DNA of 64,000 bases from JAAFHB01 sp038236995 (GCA_038236995.1 JBBRZE010000009.1:1-64000); one strand, 5' to 3'. Shown: positions 7,962 through 18,048, counted from the first letter of the stretch. A program made the numbers and translations. Notes: generated from the sequence alone by a model not told the origin.

Positions 7962-9389
7962 TTAGTGAATTACACCAAAACTTAAACTGTTGATTATTTC
8001 GTATATCTGGCTCCAGAATCCAAGTACAAATATTCCAAGTGCACTTAATACCAATCCAGCCCTGGTTGCCAAATCACTCTTGAAATAAGCCAATGGCTTT
8101 TCGTTCTTATTAATAAACATTGCTTTAACAACAAGCAGGTAGTAATAAAGTGAGATCGTGGCGTTCAATACTGCAATAAAAACAAGCCAGTAATAACCGG
8201 CAGATGCCGCTGATGCAAACAGAAAGAACTTGCCAAAGAATCCAGCTACAGGAGGTATTCCAGCCAAAGAGAACAGTGAAAGCATCATCAACAGACTCAG
8301 CTTAGGGTTCGTGGAATATAGTCCGTCATAATCATCCATCGTTTCTTTACCGGTAACCGTCGAAATAGCCGAAACCACTCCGAATGCGCCAAGGTTTGAA
8401 AAAATGTAAACGAGTACAAAATAGACAACTGCAGTCATACCCATAATATTACCACCCATGATTCCAAGAAGGATAAATCCTGCCTGCGAGATCGATGAGA
8501 AAGCAAGAAACCGTTTCATGTTCTTCTGACGAAGGGCAAACAGGTTACCAATCGTCATCGTTAACACAGCAATCAGATATAGAATATCATTATAAATCGG
8601 AGCAATTGTATTAAAGACTGTAAACATTAATATAATCAGGATGAATGCTGCTGCGCCTTTCGATATCACCGACAAATAAGAAGTGACGTTGATAGGGGCG
8701 CCTTCGTATACATCGGCCGTCCAAAGATGAAAAGGAACCAACGACATTTTGAATGCCATTCCGGTGAAGAAGAAGATAAAGGATAATACCTGCATTGGGG
8801 TATTGGCATATACCTTAGCAATTGCATCGAAATATATTGAACCGGTCGCACCATAAATCAACGAGATTCCAAACAAAAGAATTCCGGATGAAAGTGCAGA
8901 GCTAAGAATCAGTTTTATACCTGCTTCAGCAGATTTGCTCTGGTGATGCGTATAGGCAGCCAGTGCTGCAATTGGAATCGTAGCAAGTTCAAGTCCAAGA
9001 TAAAACATCAGAAAGTCACCCGATGAGATCATAAAATACATCCCGATCAAAGTTGAGAACAGCAGAATAAAATACTCACTGATTTTCTCCCTGTTTTCCT
9101 CTTTCTTCAACCATGTTACCGATTGCAAAAGAACGATCAGCACCCCGACATTCAGAATATTCTTCATTAAAACAAGAAGCGCTCTTGTATGGTACATCCC
9201 ACCGAAAAGAATACTTGGCTGCGATGGCAAAAAGCCTACCACAGTATGTATAAAAAACAACGAGAGTGTTATCGGAATGATTAAATGCTTGTCCCTGTTG
9301 TGAAGGTTCAGGTCTATGATGAGAACCACTAATGCTATCAGCGTAAGCATCAGCTCGTGTCTCATGGTCAGAATATCGCTAAAATTCAT
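7962..9389 (-). CDS. nuoN: NADH-quinone oxidoreductase subunit N
   Basis: 475 residues, about 14 membrane spans. NuoN is one of three antiporter-like, proton-pumping subunits of the complex I membrane arm. The conserved proton-channel region is seen in the central helices (SLVPFHLWTADVYEGAPINV, with the helix-breaking Pro and the Lys in GMAFKMSLVPFH) and FLAFSSISQAGFILLG. It is the last nuo gene, 26 bases after nuoM. The start is ATG 9387-9389. Confidence 0.97.
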   Translation of the reverse strand: MNFSDILTMRHELMLTLIALVVLIIDLNLHNRDKHLIIPITLSLFFIHTVVGFLPSQPSILFGGMYHTRALLVLMKNILNVGVLIVLLQSVTWLKKEENREKISEYFILLFSTLIGMYFMISSGDFLMFYLGLELATIPIAALAAYTHHQSKSAEAGIKLILSSALSSGILLFGISLIYGATGSIYFDAIAKVYANTPMQVLSFIFFFTGMAFKMSLVPFHLWTADVYEGAPINVTSYLSVISKGAAAFILIILMFTVFNTIAPIYNDILYLIAVLTMTIGNLFALRQKNMKRFLAFSSISQAGFILLGIMGGNIMGMTAVVYFVLVYIFSNLGAFGVVSAISTVTGKETMDDYDGLYSTNPKLSLLMMLSLFSLAGIPPVAGFFGKFFLFASAASAGYYWLVFIAVLNATISLYYYLLVVKAMFINKNEKPLAYFKSDLATRAGLVLSALGIFVLGFWSQIYEIINSLSFGVIH

Positions 9390-9415
9390 AAGTCAAAACT
9401 TATTAAACTGAATAA

Positions 9416-10930
9416 TTAAAATAATCCGGTTAACTGAACGGCCGTAAGCCTTTCAACAATCGGTGCAAGGCTGTAATTAATCATATTCGAAAGCCACCAT
9501 GGAGCCGTTCCAATGGCTGTGATAGCCAGCACCAGTGTGATCGTAGAAATCCGTTCGTACCATTTTGCATCGCCTAATTCGAGAAAATGGGGATTTTTTA
9601 TCGGTCCGAATAACAAAATTCCAACCACACGCAGAATATAAACCGCAGTGATAACGATCGATGATGCTGCAAGAATCGTAACAACGCGATGGAATACATC
9701 GACATGCTGGAAAGCACCAACAAATATGGTCATCTCAGCAACAAATCCGCTAAATCCTGGAAGTCCGAGTGAAGCAAGACCGGCAATCACGTAAACAACG
9801 CCTAAAAATGGAATTACTTTCATTAATCCGCCCATTTCCTGAATGATTCTGGTATGTGTTCTGCCATAAATCATCCCAATCAATGCGAAGAAAAGGGCTG
9901 TCATCAAACCATGAGAGATCATCTGGATGATAGCACCGTTCATTGCAGTCTCGTTCATCATCAAAACGGCAAACAATACAAGTCCGCAATGGCTAACCGA
10001 AGAGTAGGCGTTAATATATTTAAGGTCATTCTGAACAATTGCAGAGAATGCACCATATACGACACTAATAGAAGTAAGGATGATAAATATCCAGGCCTGC
10101 TCATGAGCAGCTTCAGGCATTAAGAATATTGCAACGCGGAAAGCTCCGTAACCACCCAATTTCATCAAAACTCCTGCATGAAGCATCGAAACTGCTGTTG
10201 GTGCAGATGCGTGACCATCGGGGGACCATGTATGGAAGGGGAAAAGCGCACCAAGTATTCCAAAACCCACAAATGTGAATGGGAACAGGAAACGTTGCAT
10301 TTCGATTGGGATATGTACTTTTGATATCTCCATCAGATTAAATGTCAACGGACTTCCTGCAGGTGCAGAGAAGAAATAGATTCCAAGGATACCAACCATC
10401 AGCATCGCCGAGCCGGCCATCAACATTAAAGTCAGCTTCATCGCCGAATACTCTTTCGGTCCGGTTCCCCAGATTCCAATCAGAATATACATCGGGATCA
10501 CAGCCAGCTCATAAAAGAGGAACATTGTGAAAAGGTCGAGCGAAATAAAAAAACCAAAAACCCCGGTGGCAAGAATAATCAGTGAGATAAAAAACTCACG
10601 CGGCAAATATTCCATTTTCCAGGATGCGAATATTCCGGCAAAGACAACAATACCCGTTAAAGCAATCATCGCGACAGAAATACCATCGACACCAAGTGAA
10701 TAGTGGATATTCAGTGCCGGAAACCACAGCGCATCATACAAGAACAGCATCGTAGCAGTATTTCCTGCACTCCGTTCGGACAAATAAAGATAGACCAATA
10801 CAAACGATAAAATAAGCTGAACGCCCATCCCTATTGCAGAGACCAGTCGCGATTGCTTTAAATCCTTGGTCATCAGAATTCCAATGACTGTCAGTATTGG
10901 TACAATTATAAATAAATTCAGTATATTCAT
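9416..10930 (-). CDS. nuoM: NADH-quinone oxidoreductase subunit M
   Basis: 504 residues, an antiporter-like membrane-arm subunit. Family markers are ELAVIPMYILIGIWG, GALFPFHTWSPDGHASAPTA with the discontinuous helix, LMKLGGYG, and KYINAYSSVSHCGLVLF. The conserved channel Glu (in FLFYELAVIP) is present. It lies between nuoL (15 bases upstream) and nuoN. The size is normal. Confidence 0.97.
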   Translation of the reverse strand: MNILNLFIIVPILTVIGILMTKDLKQSRLVSAIGMGVQLILSFVLVYLYLSERSAGNTATMLFLYDALWFPALNIHYSLGVDGISVAMIALTGIVVFAGIFASWKMEYLPREFFISLIILATGVFGFFISLDLFTMFLFYELAVIPMYILIGIWGTGPKEYSAMKLTLMLMAGSAMLMVGILGIYFFSAPAGSPLTFNLMEISKVHIPIEMQRFLFPFTFVGFGILGALFPFHTWSPDGHASAPTAVSMLHAGVLMKLGGYGAFRVAIFLMPEAAHEQAWIFIILTSISVVYGAFSAIVQNDLKYINAYSSVSHCGLVLFAVLMMNETAMNGAIIQMISHGLMTALFFALIGMIYGRTHTRIIQEMGGLMKVIPFLGVVYVIAGLASLGLPGFSGFVAEMTIFVGAFQHVDVFHRVVTILAASSIVITAVYILRVVGILLFGPIKNPHFLELGDAKWYERISTITLVLAITAIGTAPWWLSNMINYSLAPIVERLTAVQLTGLF

Positions 10931-10945
10931 CTTAAATTCAGTTTC

Positions 10946-12862
10946 TTATACTAGATAAACAAAAATGAGAACAAGAATAACGGTTCCGCTGACAAATACG
11001 AAAGCATATTGTTGAAGCCTGCCCGATTGAAATCCCTTAATTGCATATGCAGCATATTGGGTGACTCCGGCAATGCCATTCATTGTCGCATCAATCACAT
11101 GACGGTCGAACCATGCAATCGGTTTTGAAATATGTTGAAAGATAATTTTTCGTGTGACGAACAAATACACTTCATCCCAATAGAATTTATGCAGCGCCCA
11201 TTTGTAAAGATGTTTAAATGTCACAGCCATCTTATCAGGAAGAGGATTCTCCTTCTTATACATTACAGTTGCGATTACAATTCCCAACACGCCAATAAGT
11301 ACAGAAGGGATAGCAATCAACCAGTCGATGTGTGATTCAAACGGTAGTCCGTCGGAAGTCACCAAATTGTGAAATGGCAAGAAACCGGCAAATACGGAAC
11401 CAAATGCGAGAACCATTAAAGGTATTGTCATCACCAGCGGTGATTCATGTGGCGTATGATGGTAATGGGTCTCTTTCCCCCAAAAGATTCCATAGTATAG
11501 GCGGAACATATAGAAAGCTGTCAAACCGGCAACAATGTATTCTATGGCAAACAGCATTTTATTACTGTGAAAAGCTGCAACCAGAATTTCGTCTTTACTG
11601 AAGAAACCTGAAAAAGGTGGAATTCCGGAGATGGTCAGACAAGCGATTAAAAAGGTTATATGAGTTATTGGGAGGTGCTTACGAAGATTTCCCATACCTG
11701 TCATTTCATTGGTATGAACAGCATGAATAACAGCCCCCGCTCCGAGGAATAACAATGCTTTAAACATTGCATGGGTAAACAAGTGAAAGTTAGATGCCAT
11801 GAATCCCAGACCCTCTTCGCCGCCATAACCGGAAACGCCAAGTGCAAGCATCATGTAACCAATCTGTGACATCGTTGAAAAGGCCAAAACCCTTTTAATA
11901 TCTGTTTGGGTACAGGCAATCACAGCGGCAAATATTGAAGAAAATCCTCCAACCCAGGCAACAACCATCAATGCATCAGGTGCACCAAGTGCATAGACGG
12001 GGAAAAGACGTGCTACCAAATATACTCCGGCGACAACCATGGTTGCAGCATGGATCAATGCAGAAACAGGAGTTGGACCCTCCATCGCATCGGGTAACCA
12101 AATATGAAACGGGAACATTGCAGATTTTCCTGCCCCACCGACAAATATAAAAATCAGTGACCATGTTAGGACCGACATTCCCATAAAGGCTGCACCTCCG
12201 GCTGAGGCAATTGCAGGTCCGTTTGGATCCGTTAATGTCTGGAAATCGAAAGTCCCGGTATTGAATGATAACATCAGAATCCCGATAAGGAAACCAAGGT
12301 CAGCAAAACGTGTTACAATGAATGCTTTCTTCGAAGCAGCAACCGCACTTGGTTTCTCGTAATAATATCCGATCAAAAGAAAGGATGAAACTCCGACCAA
12401 CTCCCAGAAAATGTACATCTGGAAAATATTGGTTGCCAATACCAATCCTAACATCGAAAAGCTGAATAATGAAAGGAAAGAGAAGAAACGGTAAAAACCA
12501 GGATCGCCTTTCATATAGCCGATACTGTAAATATGAACCATCCATGATACAGTAGTAACGACTACCAACATCATCACTGAAATCGGATCAATCAATACAC
12601 CAAGATGAATAGTGAGCTTATCAGTAAGATGCAGCCAAGACACTTCAAAACCTTTGATTGAGGCGTAACCTGTTCCGGCAACATGTTCCCCAATAAAATA
12701 TTTGAAAGCAGTGACATAGGATAAGATCGCAGAAATTCCCAGACCTGTAGATCCGATCAACCCGGCAACAAGCGGTTTCATTTTATGCCCTGTCAGTCCC
12801 AGCAGCAAAAAAACAAAAAGCGGGATCAGCGGAATGAGTAAAGTATAAGTATAATCGGCCAT
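10946..12862 (-). CDS. nuoL: NADH-quinone oxidoreductase subunit L
   Basis: 638 residues, the largest and most distal proton-pumping subunit. Visible markers: MYIFWELVGVSSFLLIGYYY, SAMFPFHIWLPDAMEGPTPV, SALIHAATMVVAGVYL, VLAFSTMSQIGYMMLALG. The C-terminal extension (about 540-638) corresponds to the long lateral helix HL of NuoL. Its ATG is 32 bases after nuoK's stop. Confidence 0.97.
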   Translation of the reverse strand: MADYTYTLLIPLIPLFVFLLLGLTGHKMKPLVAGLIGSTGLGISAILSYVTAFKYFIGEHVAGTGYASIKGFEVSWLHLTDKLTIHLGVLIDPISVMMLVVVTTVSWMVHIYSIGYMKGDPGFYRFFSFLSLFSFSMLGLVLATNIFQMYIFWELVGVSSFLLIGYYYEKPSAVAASKKAFIVTRFADLGFLIGILMLSFNTGTFDFQTLTDPNGPAIASAGGAAFMGMSVLTWSLIFIFVGGAGKSAMFPFHIWLPDAMEGPTPVSALIHAATMVVAGVYLVARLFPVYALGAPDALMVVAWVGGFSSIFAAVIACTQTDIKRVLAFSTMSQIGYMMLALGVSGYGGEEGLGFMASNFHLFTHAMFKALLFLGAGAVIHAVHTNEMTGMGNLRKHLPITHITFLIACLTISGIPPFSGFFSKDEILVAAFHSNKMLFAIEYIVAGLTAFYMFRLYYGIFWGKETHYHHTPHESPLVMTIPLMVLAFGSVFAGFLPFHNLVTSDGLPFESHIDWLIAIPSVLIGVLGIVIATVMYKKENPLPDKMAVTFKHLYKWALHKFYWDEVYLFVTRKIIFQHISKPIAWFDRHVIDATMNGIAGVTQYAAYAIKGFQSGRLQQYAFVFVSGTVILVLIFVYLV

Positions 12863-12894
12863 AACTGATGATTCTCTTTTCGGTTATTAAATTT

Positions 12895-13212
12895 TCAGTA
12901 TTTCATTTCATCGACATTATCAACGTCGATTGATTTAAAATTGCGATATATATTAATGATGATTGCAATAGCTACGGCTGCCTCAGCTGCTGCCACGGCA
13001 ATAACTATCAGCATAAAGAAATGTCCCTGAAGCTGCTGTGGATAGAGATAACGGTTAAACGCTACGAAATTGATATTGACTGAATTCAAAATTAATTCGA
13101 TAGACATTAACATTGTAATCAGGTTTCTGCGCGTCAGAAAGCCATAGATGCCGATGAAGAACATGAATGTACTGATTACTAAATAATAGCTGAGCGGAAT
13201 GTTTTGGATCAT
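12895..13212 (-). CDS. nuoK: NADH-quinone oxidoreductase subunit K
   Basis: 105 residues and three membrane spans, the usual size. It has the conserved buried acidic residues, with Glu in LMSIELILNSVN and Glu in VAAAEAAVAIAI, that belong to the proton path beside the quinone site. It is placed between nuoJ and nuoL, 49 bases after nuoJ. Confidence 0.97.
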   Translation of the reverse strand: MIQNIPLSYYLVISTFMFFIGIYGFLTRRNLITMLMSIELILNSVNINFVAFNRYLYPQQLQGHFFMLIVIAVAAAEAAVAIAIIINIYRNFKSIDVDNVDEMKY

Positions 13213-13261
13213 ATGACAATTGAATTATCTAAATATCTTAAATTCAAATACTATTTGAATA

Positions 13262-13777
13262 CTACTCTTTTAATTTACGCTCCTTTTTAGCCACGACAAT
13301 TGCACCAATCATTGCTGCCAGCAAAAGGATAGAGATTACTTCAAAAGGAAGTGCATAGCCATCTCGATTGTAAGAAACCAGTGAATTACCAATGTCCGTA
13401 ATGATAAGTTGCGGATCAACACCTGTATTTGGAACGAAATTAAACCTTAGGATTGTCATAAGTGTTAACGTCGCACCTGCCAAAGTTGCCAGGGCCGAAA
13501 AAATGCTCTGCTTCAACGGAGCCATTACAGCCCGCTCGCTCAAGTGACTTGTAAGGAGGATCGAAAAGATGATCAGCACCACAATACCTCCAGCATAAAC
13601 AGTCAGCTGAACAGCAGCAAGGAAGTTATAATTCAACATGAAATATACCCCGGCTGTTGAGATAAGCACAAACAACAAATAAACAGCTGCCCTTAAAATT
13701 CTCCTGGTTGTAACGGTTAATACCGAAAAAGTCAGGATCATGGCGCCAAACAGATAAAACATTACTTCATTAAGCAT
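13262..13777 (-). CDS. nuoJ: NADH-quinone oxidoreductase subunit J
   Basis: 171 residues with five membrane spans. NuoJ contains the third span with the pi-bulge, here VQLTVYAGGIVVLIIFSI, which couples quinone chemistry to proton translocation. The C-terminal span LLLAAMIGAIVVAKKERK is typical. It follows nuoI after 50 bases. Confidence 0.96.
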   Translation of the reverse strand: MLNEVMFYLFGAMILTFSVLTVTTRRILRAAVYLLFVLISTAGVYFMLNYNFLAAVQLTVYAGGIVVLIIFSILLTSHLSERAVMAPLKQSIFSALATLAGATLTLMTILRFNFVPNTGVDPQLIITDIGNSLVSYNRDGYALPFEVISILLLAAMIGAIVVAKKERKLKE

Positions 13778-13827
13778 AACTCGTCTTCTTTATATTCTGA
13801 ATCAAACTGATCTGCAGAACTTTTTAT

Positions 13828-14310
13828 TTATTCTTTTACTCCCTCAGAAATCTTCGAACCTGGCTGATTCAGCACTTTGGTAAGTTTTGCACGGTCCCAA
13901 ACTGCATGTTCAAAATTCTGTCCCATCACAATTGCTCCTGTAGGACAAGCCTTCACGCAAAGATTGCAAAGTGTACACATTCCCAGGTGATAGATATGCT
14001 GATCAATCAGCCTTTTTTTCTTTCCTTCAGGAGTTACAATTGATTTAGAAATAATTTCAATAGATCCATTCGGACAGTTGAGCTCGCAAATCCCGCAACC
14101 TGTACATTTGTGTTCATTATTAGCATCATGCGGCATAATCACTTCGCCACGAAACCTTTCAAACATCACAAGTGTATCGCGATTCTCGGGATACTGATGG
14201 GTGACATGTTTCCACGGGGTAAAGACATACTTTCCGGTAACTTTCATCCCGATTAAAAGCGTCCAGACACCTTTAAATATTGAAACGATATATTCGATAA
14301 AAGACTTCAT
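13828..14310 (-). CDS. nuoI: NADH-quinone oxidoreductase subunit I (2x[4Fe-4S])
   Basis: 160 residues. Two ferredoxin-type motifs carry clusters N6a and N6b: CTGCGICELNCP (about 91-102) and CTLCNLCVKACP (about 131-142). The protein passes electrons towards NuoB and quinone. It has no extra domain. It lies 17 bases after nuoH. Confidence 0.97.
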   Translation of the reverse strand: MKSFIEYIVSIFKGVWTLLIGMKVTGKYVFTPWKHVTHQYPENRDTLVMFERFRGEVIMPHDANNEHKCTGCGICELNCPNGSIEIISKSIVTPEGKKKRLIDQHIYHLGMCTLCNLCVKACPTGAIVMGQNFEHAVWDRAKLTKVLNQPGSKISEGVKE

Positions 14311-14327
14311 ATTTGCCTATTATTCAG

Positions 14328-15416
14328 TTAAAAATGAAATTTTGTCAAAACGACAAGTGCCATCAGTAAGATATTAACAAGGTTGATTGGCAGAAGGTAT
14401 TTCCACTCCAGCGTTAAGATCTGGTCAACACGTAAGCGGGGGAATGTCCATTTAAACCACATGATGACAAAAATAACACCCAATACTTTCATGAAAAACC
14501 ACATCACCGGAGGAATAAAATCCATCACATGATTAAAGGATTCGAAATTGCCAAAATGCAATGGCATCCAACCTCCTAAAAATACGGTAGCTGCAACAGC
14601 TGATACAATAAAAAGATTGATATACTCTGCAAGGAAGAACATTGCAAACTTAATACCTGAATACTCTGTATGGAAACCGGCAACCAGTTCCGACTCTGCT
14701 TCCGCAAGGTCAAAAGGTCCGCGGTTCGTTTCTGCTGTTCCCGCAATCAGGAAGACAACAAAAGCTATAACTGCAGGGATATGTCCTGAAAAAATAAACC
14801 ATGCATCGCGCTGTCCTTCAACAATTGCAGAAAACTGCATCGTTCCGGCAAACACAACCATTGTTAAAAGTGAAAGTGAAACAGAAAGCTCATAGCTAAG
14901 AATCTGGGCGCCACTTCGCATCGCACCAATCAGCGAATATTTGTTGTTACTTGACCACCCCGCCAGTAGAATACCAATAACACCAACCGATGAAACAGCG
15001 GTCAGATAGAAAACACCGATGTCAAAATCGAGCGACTGAAGACCCGGTGCAAACGGTAGCACAGCAATCGCCAAAAAAGAGGCGATGATTACAATGAAAG
15101 GGGCAAGGTTATAAAGAAACCAGTCAGCCTTACGGGGCATGATCAACTCCTTCATCAGCAATTTTATAAAGTCTGCTATTGTCTGAAGCAGACCCCATGG
15201 TCCTACTCTCGTCGGCCCGAGTCGTTGCTGAAATGCAGCACAAACTTTTCGTTCGGCATAAACCAGAAACAATCCAAAGAGTGCAACAAATAAAAGGTAA
15301 ACAACCCCTACTATTACCCACTCTATGGTTGTGGCGAGAAAAGGTGAAAAACTTTCGGCCAATCCCACATGAATGTCGTGGGTTAACGTTGTAAAGTCGT
15401 AAATATTAAAAGCCAT
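14328..15416 (-). CDS. nuoH: NADH-quinone oxidoreductase subunit H
   Basis: 362 residues, slightly longer than the common 325-345. NuoH forms the quinone chamber with NuoB and NuoD. Conserved segments: ERKVCAAFQQRLGPTRVGPWGLLQ, seen as AERKVCAAFQQRLGPTRVG, then IADFIKLLMKE, AETNRGPFDLAEAESELVAG (the acidic loop lining the quinone path) and RLRVDQILTLEWKYLLP. It lies 42 bases after nuoD. Confidence 0.97.
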   Translation of the reverse strand: MAFNIYDFTTLTHDIHVGLAESFSPFLATTIEWVIVGVVYLLFVALFGLFLVYAERKVCAAFQQRLGPTRVGPWGLLQTIADFIKLLMKELIMPRKADWFLYNLAPFIVIIASFLAIAVLPFAPGLQSLDFDIGVFYLTAVSSVGVIGILLAGWSSNNKYSLIGAMRSGAQILSYELSVSLSLLTMVVFAGTMQFSAIVEGQRDAWFIFSGHIPAVIAFVVFLIAGTAETNRGPFDLAEAESELVAGFHTEYSGIKFAMFFLAEYINLFIVSAVAATVFLGGWMPLHFGNFESFNHVMDFIPPVMWFFMKVLGVIFVIMWFKWTFPRLRVDQILTLEWKYLLPINLVNILLMALVVLTKFHF

Positions 15417-15458
15417 ATTGAAAATATCTTAAGCGTCAGTATTGATCTTCAATGTTTA

Positions 15459-16592
15459 TTACCGGTCGATATCGGGAATTATAAGGTCGAGTGTCGACAT
15501 AATCGCAACAAGGTCAGCGATTTTATGACCTTTCGCCATGTTGTTAAGCGCAAATAGATTGGAGAAACCTGGTGAACGGAATTTTAAACGATATGGATTT
15601 TTCTTCCCGTCGCTTACAATAAATACCCCAAATTCACCCCTGGCAGTTTCAACCCTTTGATAAAACTCCCCTTCTGGAAGTTTTAAAACTCCCTTCATTT
15701 TAAGGGCGTAATCGCCTTCAGGGATATTATCTATCAATTGTTCAATGATTGATATGGATTCCCACATCTCTTTAATTCTGACTTCATACCGTGCCAGTGA
15801 ATCGCAACGGTGATCAAGAATCTCGTTAAATTTGACAAAAGGATAAGCGCTGTAAGGTTGATGTTTACGGACATCGTTCGAAAAACCTGAAGCCCTGCCG
15901 GACGGACCGGTTACACCAAAATCAATTGCTTCTTCAAGCGTGAGATATCCAATACCTTCTGTACGTTCCCTCATAATCACATTACCCGAAAGCAATTGAT
16001 CGTATTCTGGAAGCTTCGTTTTGAAATATTTGATGTAATCCTTAACTCTTTTTTGGAAATTGGGGTGAATATCAAACATCAATCCACCAGGAGTATTATA
16101 ACTCACCGTCATTCTGGCGCCACAGGTCTCCTCAAAAATATCAAGAATCAATTCGCGATCACGAAGTCCGTAGAAAAAAGTAGTAAGAGCACCTAAATCC
16201 ATACCATATACACACCACCACAACTGGTGCGATGCAAGACGGGTCAATTCATCCATGATTGTACGAATATATTTGACCCGGTCGGGAACTTCAATCTGAA
16301 GTGCGTTTTCAACACATAAGGCTACCGCTTCATTGCTCATATGAGCAGAAAGGTAATCCATACGGTCGGTTAAATGTATAATTTGCGGGTACGTGATCGC
16401 CTCGCACATTTTTTCAATTCCGCTATGAATGTAGCCGGTATGAGGCTGAACATTTAGAACTTTTTCTCCTTCAAGTGTAACAAGCAAACGTAACACCCCG
16501 TGGGTTGAAGGGTGCTGTGGACCCATATTAACCTGGTACTTATCGGTAGCCAGCCTGTCGGTTTTTACAATGACCTCTTTTATTTCGGACAT
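15459..16592 (-). CDS. nuoD: NADH-quinone oxidoreductase subunit D
   Basis: 377 residues, the 49-kDa-type subunit. VNMGPQHPSTHGVLRLL carries the quinone-site His loop; further markers are HTGYIHSGIEKM, DRMDYLSAHM and the C-terminal STLDLIIPDIDR. Unlike species with a fused NuoCD, C and D are separate genes here, 4 bases apart. The reduced-ligand cysteines of related hydrogenases are absent, as expected. Confidence 0.97.
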   Translation of the reverse strand: MSEIKEVIVKTDRLATDKYQVNMGPQHPSTHGVLRLLVTLEGEKVLNVQPHTGYIHSGIEKMCEAITYPQIIHLTDRMDYLSAHMSNEAVALCVENALQIEVPDRVKYIRTIMDELTRLASHQLWWCVYGMDLGALTTFFYGLRDRELILDIFEETCGARMTVSYNTPGGLMFDIHPNFQKRVKDYIKYFKTKLPEYDQLLSGNVIMRERTEGIGYLTLEEAIDFGVTGPSGRASGFSNDVRKHQPYSAYPFVKFNEILDHRCDSLARYEVRIKEMWESISIIEQLIDNIPEGDYALKMKGVLKLPEGEFYQRVETARGEFGVFIVSDGKKNPYRLKFRSPGFSNLFALNNMAKGHKIADLVAIMSTLDLIIPDIDR

Positions 16593-16596
16593 ATTT

Positions 16597-17052
16597 CTAT
16601 CGTTCTACAATTCTTACTTCGTCCACATAATCTTTTCGAAGGGGAAATCCCCATCCGTCTTCCAGAAAAAGGCGGCGTAAATCGGTATGGTTGTTGAAAT
16701 GAATTCCAAGCAGATCGTAAGCTTCGCGCTCATGATATTTTGCAGTAATCCAAATATCACTTAATGTGTCAATTGCAGGATTAACCCGATCGGCTGTTCT
16801 GACTTTAAGCACCAATACATGACGGTGTTTAACAGATTCAAGGTGGTAGATGATTCCCATATTTTCGGGATAATCAACACCTGTAAGGCAGAAAAGATAA
16901 TCGAATGAGAATGTCTCGGTTTCCTTCAGCAGTTGTGCAGTTTCGTGAAGTGATTCTGCCGTAACTGTCATCTCAACATATTGATTTCCTTTTGCAATGG
17001 TTGCATCAGGAAACTTTTCGGTCAGAACCAATATTAATTCGTCGTTCGTCAT
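16597..17052 (-). CDS. nuoC: NADH-quinone oxidoreductase subunit C
   Basis: 151 residues, the 30-kDa-type subunit of the peripheral arm. The family signature YHEREAYDLLGIHFNNHTDLRRLFLEDGW is split across residues 108-136, followed by GFPLRKDY. It sits between nuoB (12 bases) and nuoD (4 bases). There is no fusion to NuoD. Confidence 0.96.
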   Translation of the reverse strand: MTNDELILVLTEKFPDATIAKGNQYVEMTVTAESLHETAQLLKETETFSFDYLFCLTGVDYPENMGIIYHLESVKHRHVLVLKVRTADRVNPAIDTLSDIWITAKYHEREAYDLLGIHFNNHTDLRRLFLEDGWGFPLRKDYVDEVRIVER

Positions 17053-17064
17053 TTGACCATCTAT

Positions 17065-17637
17065 TTATAAGGATGATTTATCAGAAATAATTGGCTTTGC
17101 TTCAAGGTATTTAACCTTACCAAAGTTTTTTGTGCTTTTTATCTTCTTCTGCAACTGCATCAGTCCAAAAAGAAATGCTTCAGGTCGTGGCGGACAACCG
17201 GGGATGTAAACATCAACCGGTATGATGTGATCGGCACCTTTTACAACTGCATATGAATTATAAAAGAATGGTCCTCCGGAAATAGCGCAGGCACCCATCG
17301 CCATCACGTACTTCGGATCGGGCATCTGGTCGTATAACCGCTTTAAAACAGGCGCCATTTTATAATTAATTGTTCCTGAAATGACAAGTAAGTCAGCCTG
17401 TCGCGGCGAAGGACGTGCAACTTCAGCACCAAATCGCGCAAAATCGTGACGTGAAGCACCGGCAGACATAAATTCAATCGCACAACAGCGAGTACCAAAT
17501 GTTAAAGGCCAAAGAGAATTAGCCCTTGCCCAATTGACAAGTGCGTCCAATTGCGCCAACATAATACCTCCACCCTCGTATTCCGCGATAATGGGGTAAT
17601 CGTTTTTCTCGAATTCCTTTTTATTTTTTATTCCCAT
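17065..17637 (-). CDS. nuoB: NADH-quinone oxidoreductase subunit B ([4Fe-4S] N2)
   Basis: About 190 residues. It holds cluster N2, the final electron donor to quinone. Ligand motifs: GTRCCAIEFM, MGACAISGG and IPGCPPRPEA. The frame extends upstream to a TTG (17656-17658), but I chose the ATG at 17635-17637, giving MGIKNKKEF and a 10-base overlap with the end of nuoA, which suggests translational coupling. Confidence 0.96.
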   Translation of the reverse strand: MGIKNKKEFEKNDYPIIAEYEGGGIMLAQLDALVNWARANSLWPLTFGTRCCAIEFMSAGASRHDFARFGAEVARPSPRQADLLVISGTINYKMAPVLKRLYDQMPDPKYVMAMGACAISGGPFFYNSYAVVKGADHIIPVDVYIPGCPPRPEAFLFGLMQLQKKIKSTKNFGKVKYLEAKPIISDKSSL

Positions 17638-17978
17638 CTCAACGCATGTTTTTTCCAACCGTACAATAGACCTAATCCCAAAATCGAAAAGAAAATCAGA
17701 ATTTCAATGAATCCGGTTAAACCGGCTGTTCTCATTACAATTGCCCATGGGAAAAGAAAAATAGTCTCCACGTCAAAAATGAGAAACAAAATTGCAAACA
17801 GATAATAACCTACTGTGTATTGCAGCCATGCATCGCCAACAGTTTCAATACCACATTCATACGGTTCGAATTTTGCTGCATTCTTTGAAGTTGGGGGAAC
17901 ATAACTGGAGAAAACCATGGCTAATCCCACAAGGGATACTGCCGCCAGAAAAAATACTAAAAGTGCACTACTTTCCAT
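17628..17978 (-). CDS. nuoA: NADH-quinone oxidoreductase subunit A
   Basis: 116 residues with three membrane spans and the diagnostic loop KFEPYECGIETVGDA containing the conserved Cys that is exposed during the active/deactive transition, then FDVETIFLFPWA. It is the first gene of the nuo operon; a promoter lies about 70-100 bases upstream. No nuoE, nuoF or nuoG follows anywhere in the operon. Confidence 0.97.
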   Translation of the reverse strand: MESSALLVFFLAAVSLVGLAMVFSSYVPPTSKNAAKFEPYECGIETVGDAWLQYTVGYYLFAILFLIFDVETIFLFPWAIVMRTAGLTGFIEILIFFSILGLGLLYGWKKHALRWE

Positions 17979-18048
17979 ATTCTAATTTTTAAACTAACTC
18001 AGTTGGTTGTAATTATTACAGACCTATTGTATTTTGGATTTGAAGCGG

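Noticed and set aside
17638..17658. TTG start for nuoB inside nuoA
   Set aside because: The ATG at 17637 gives a family-like start and a short coupling overlap.
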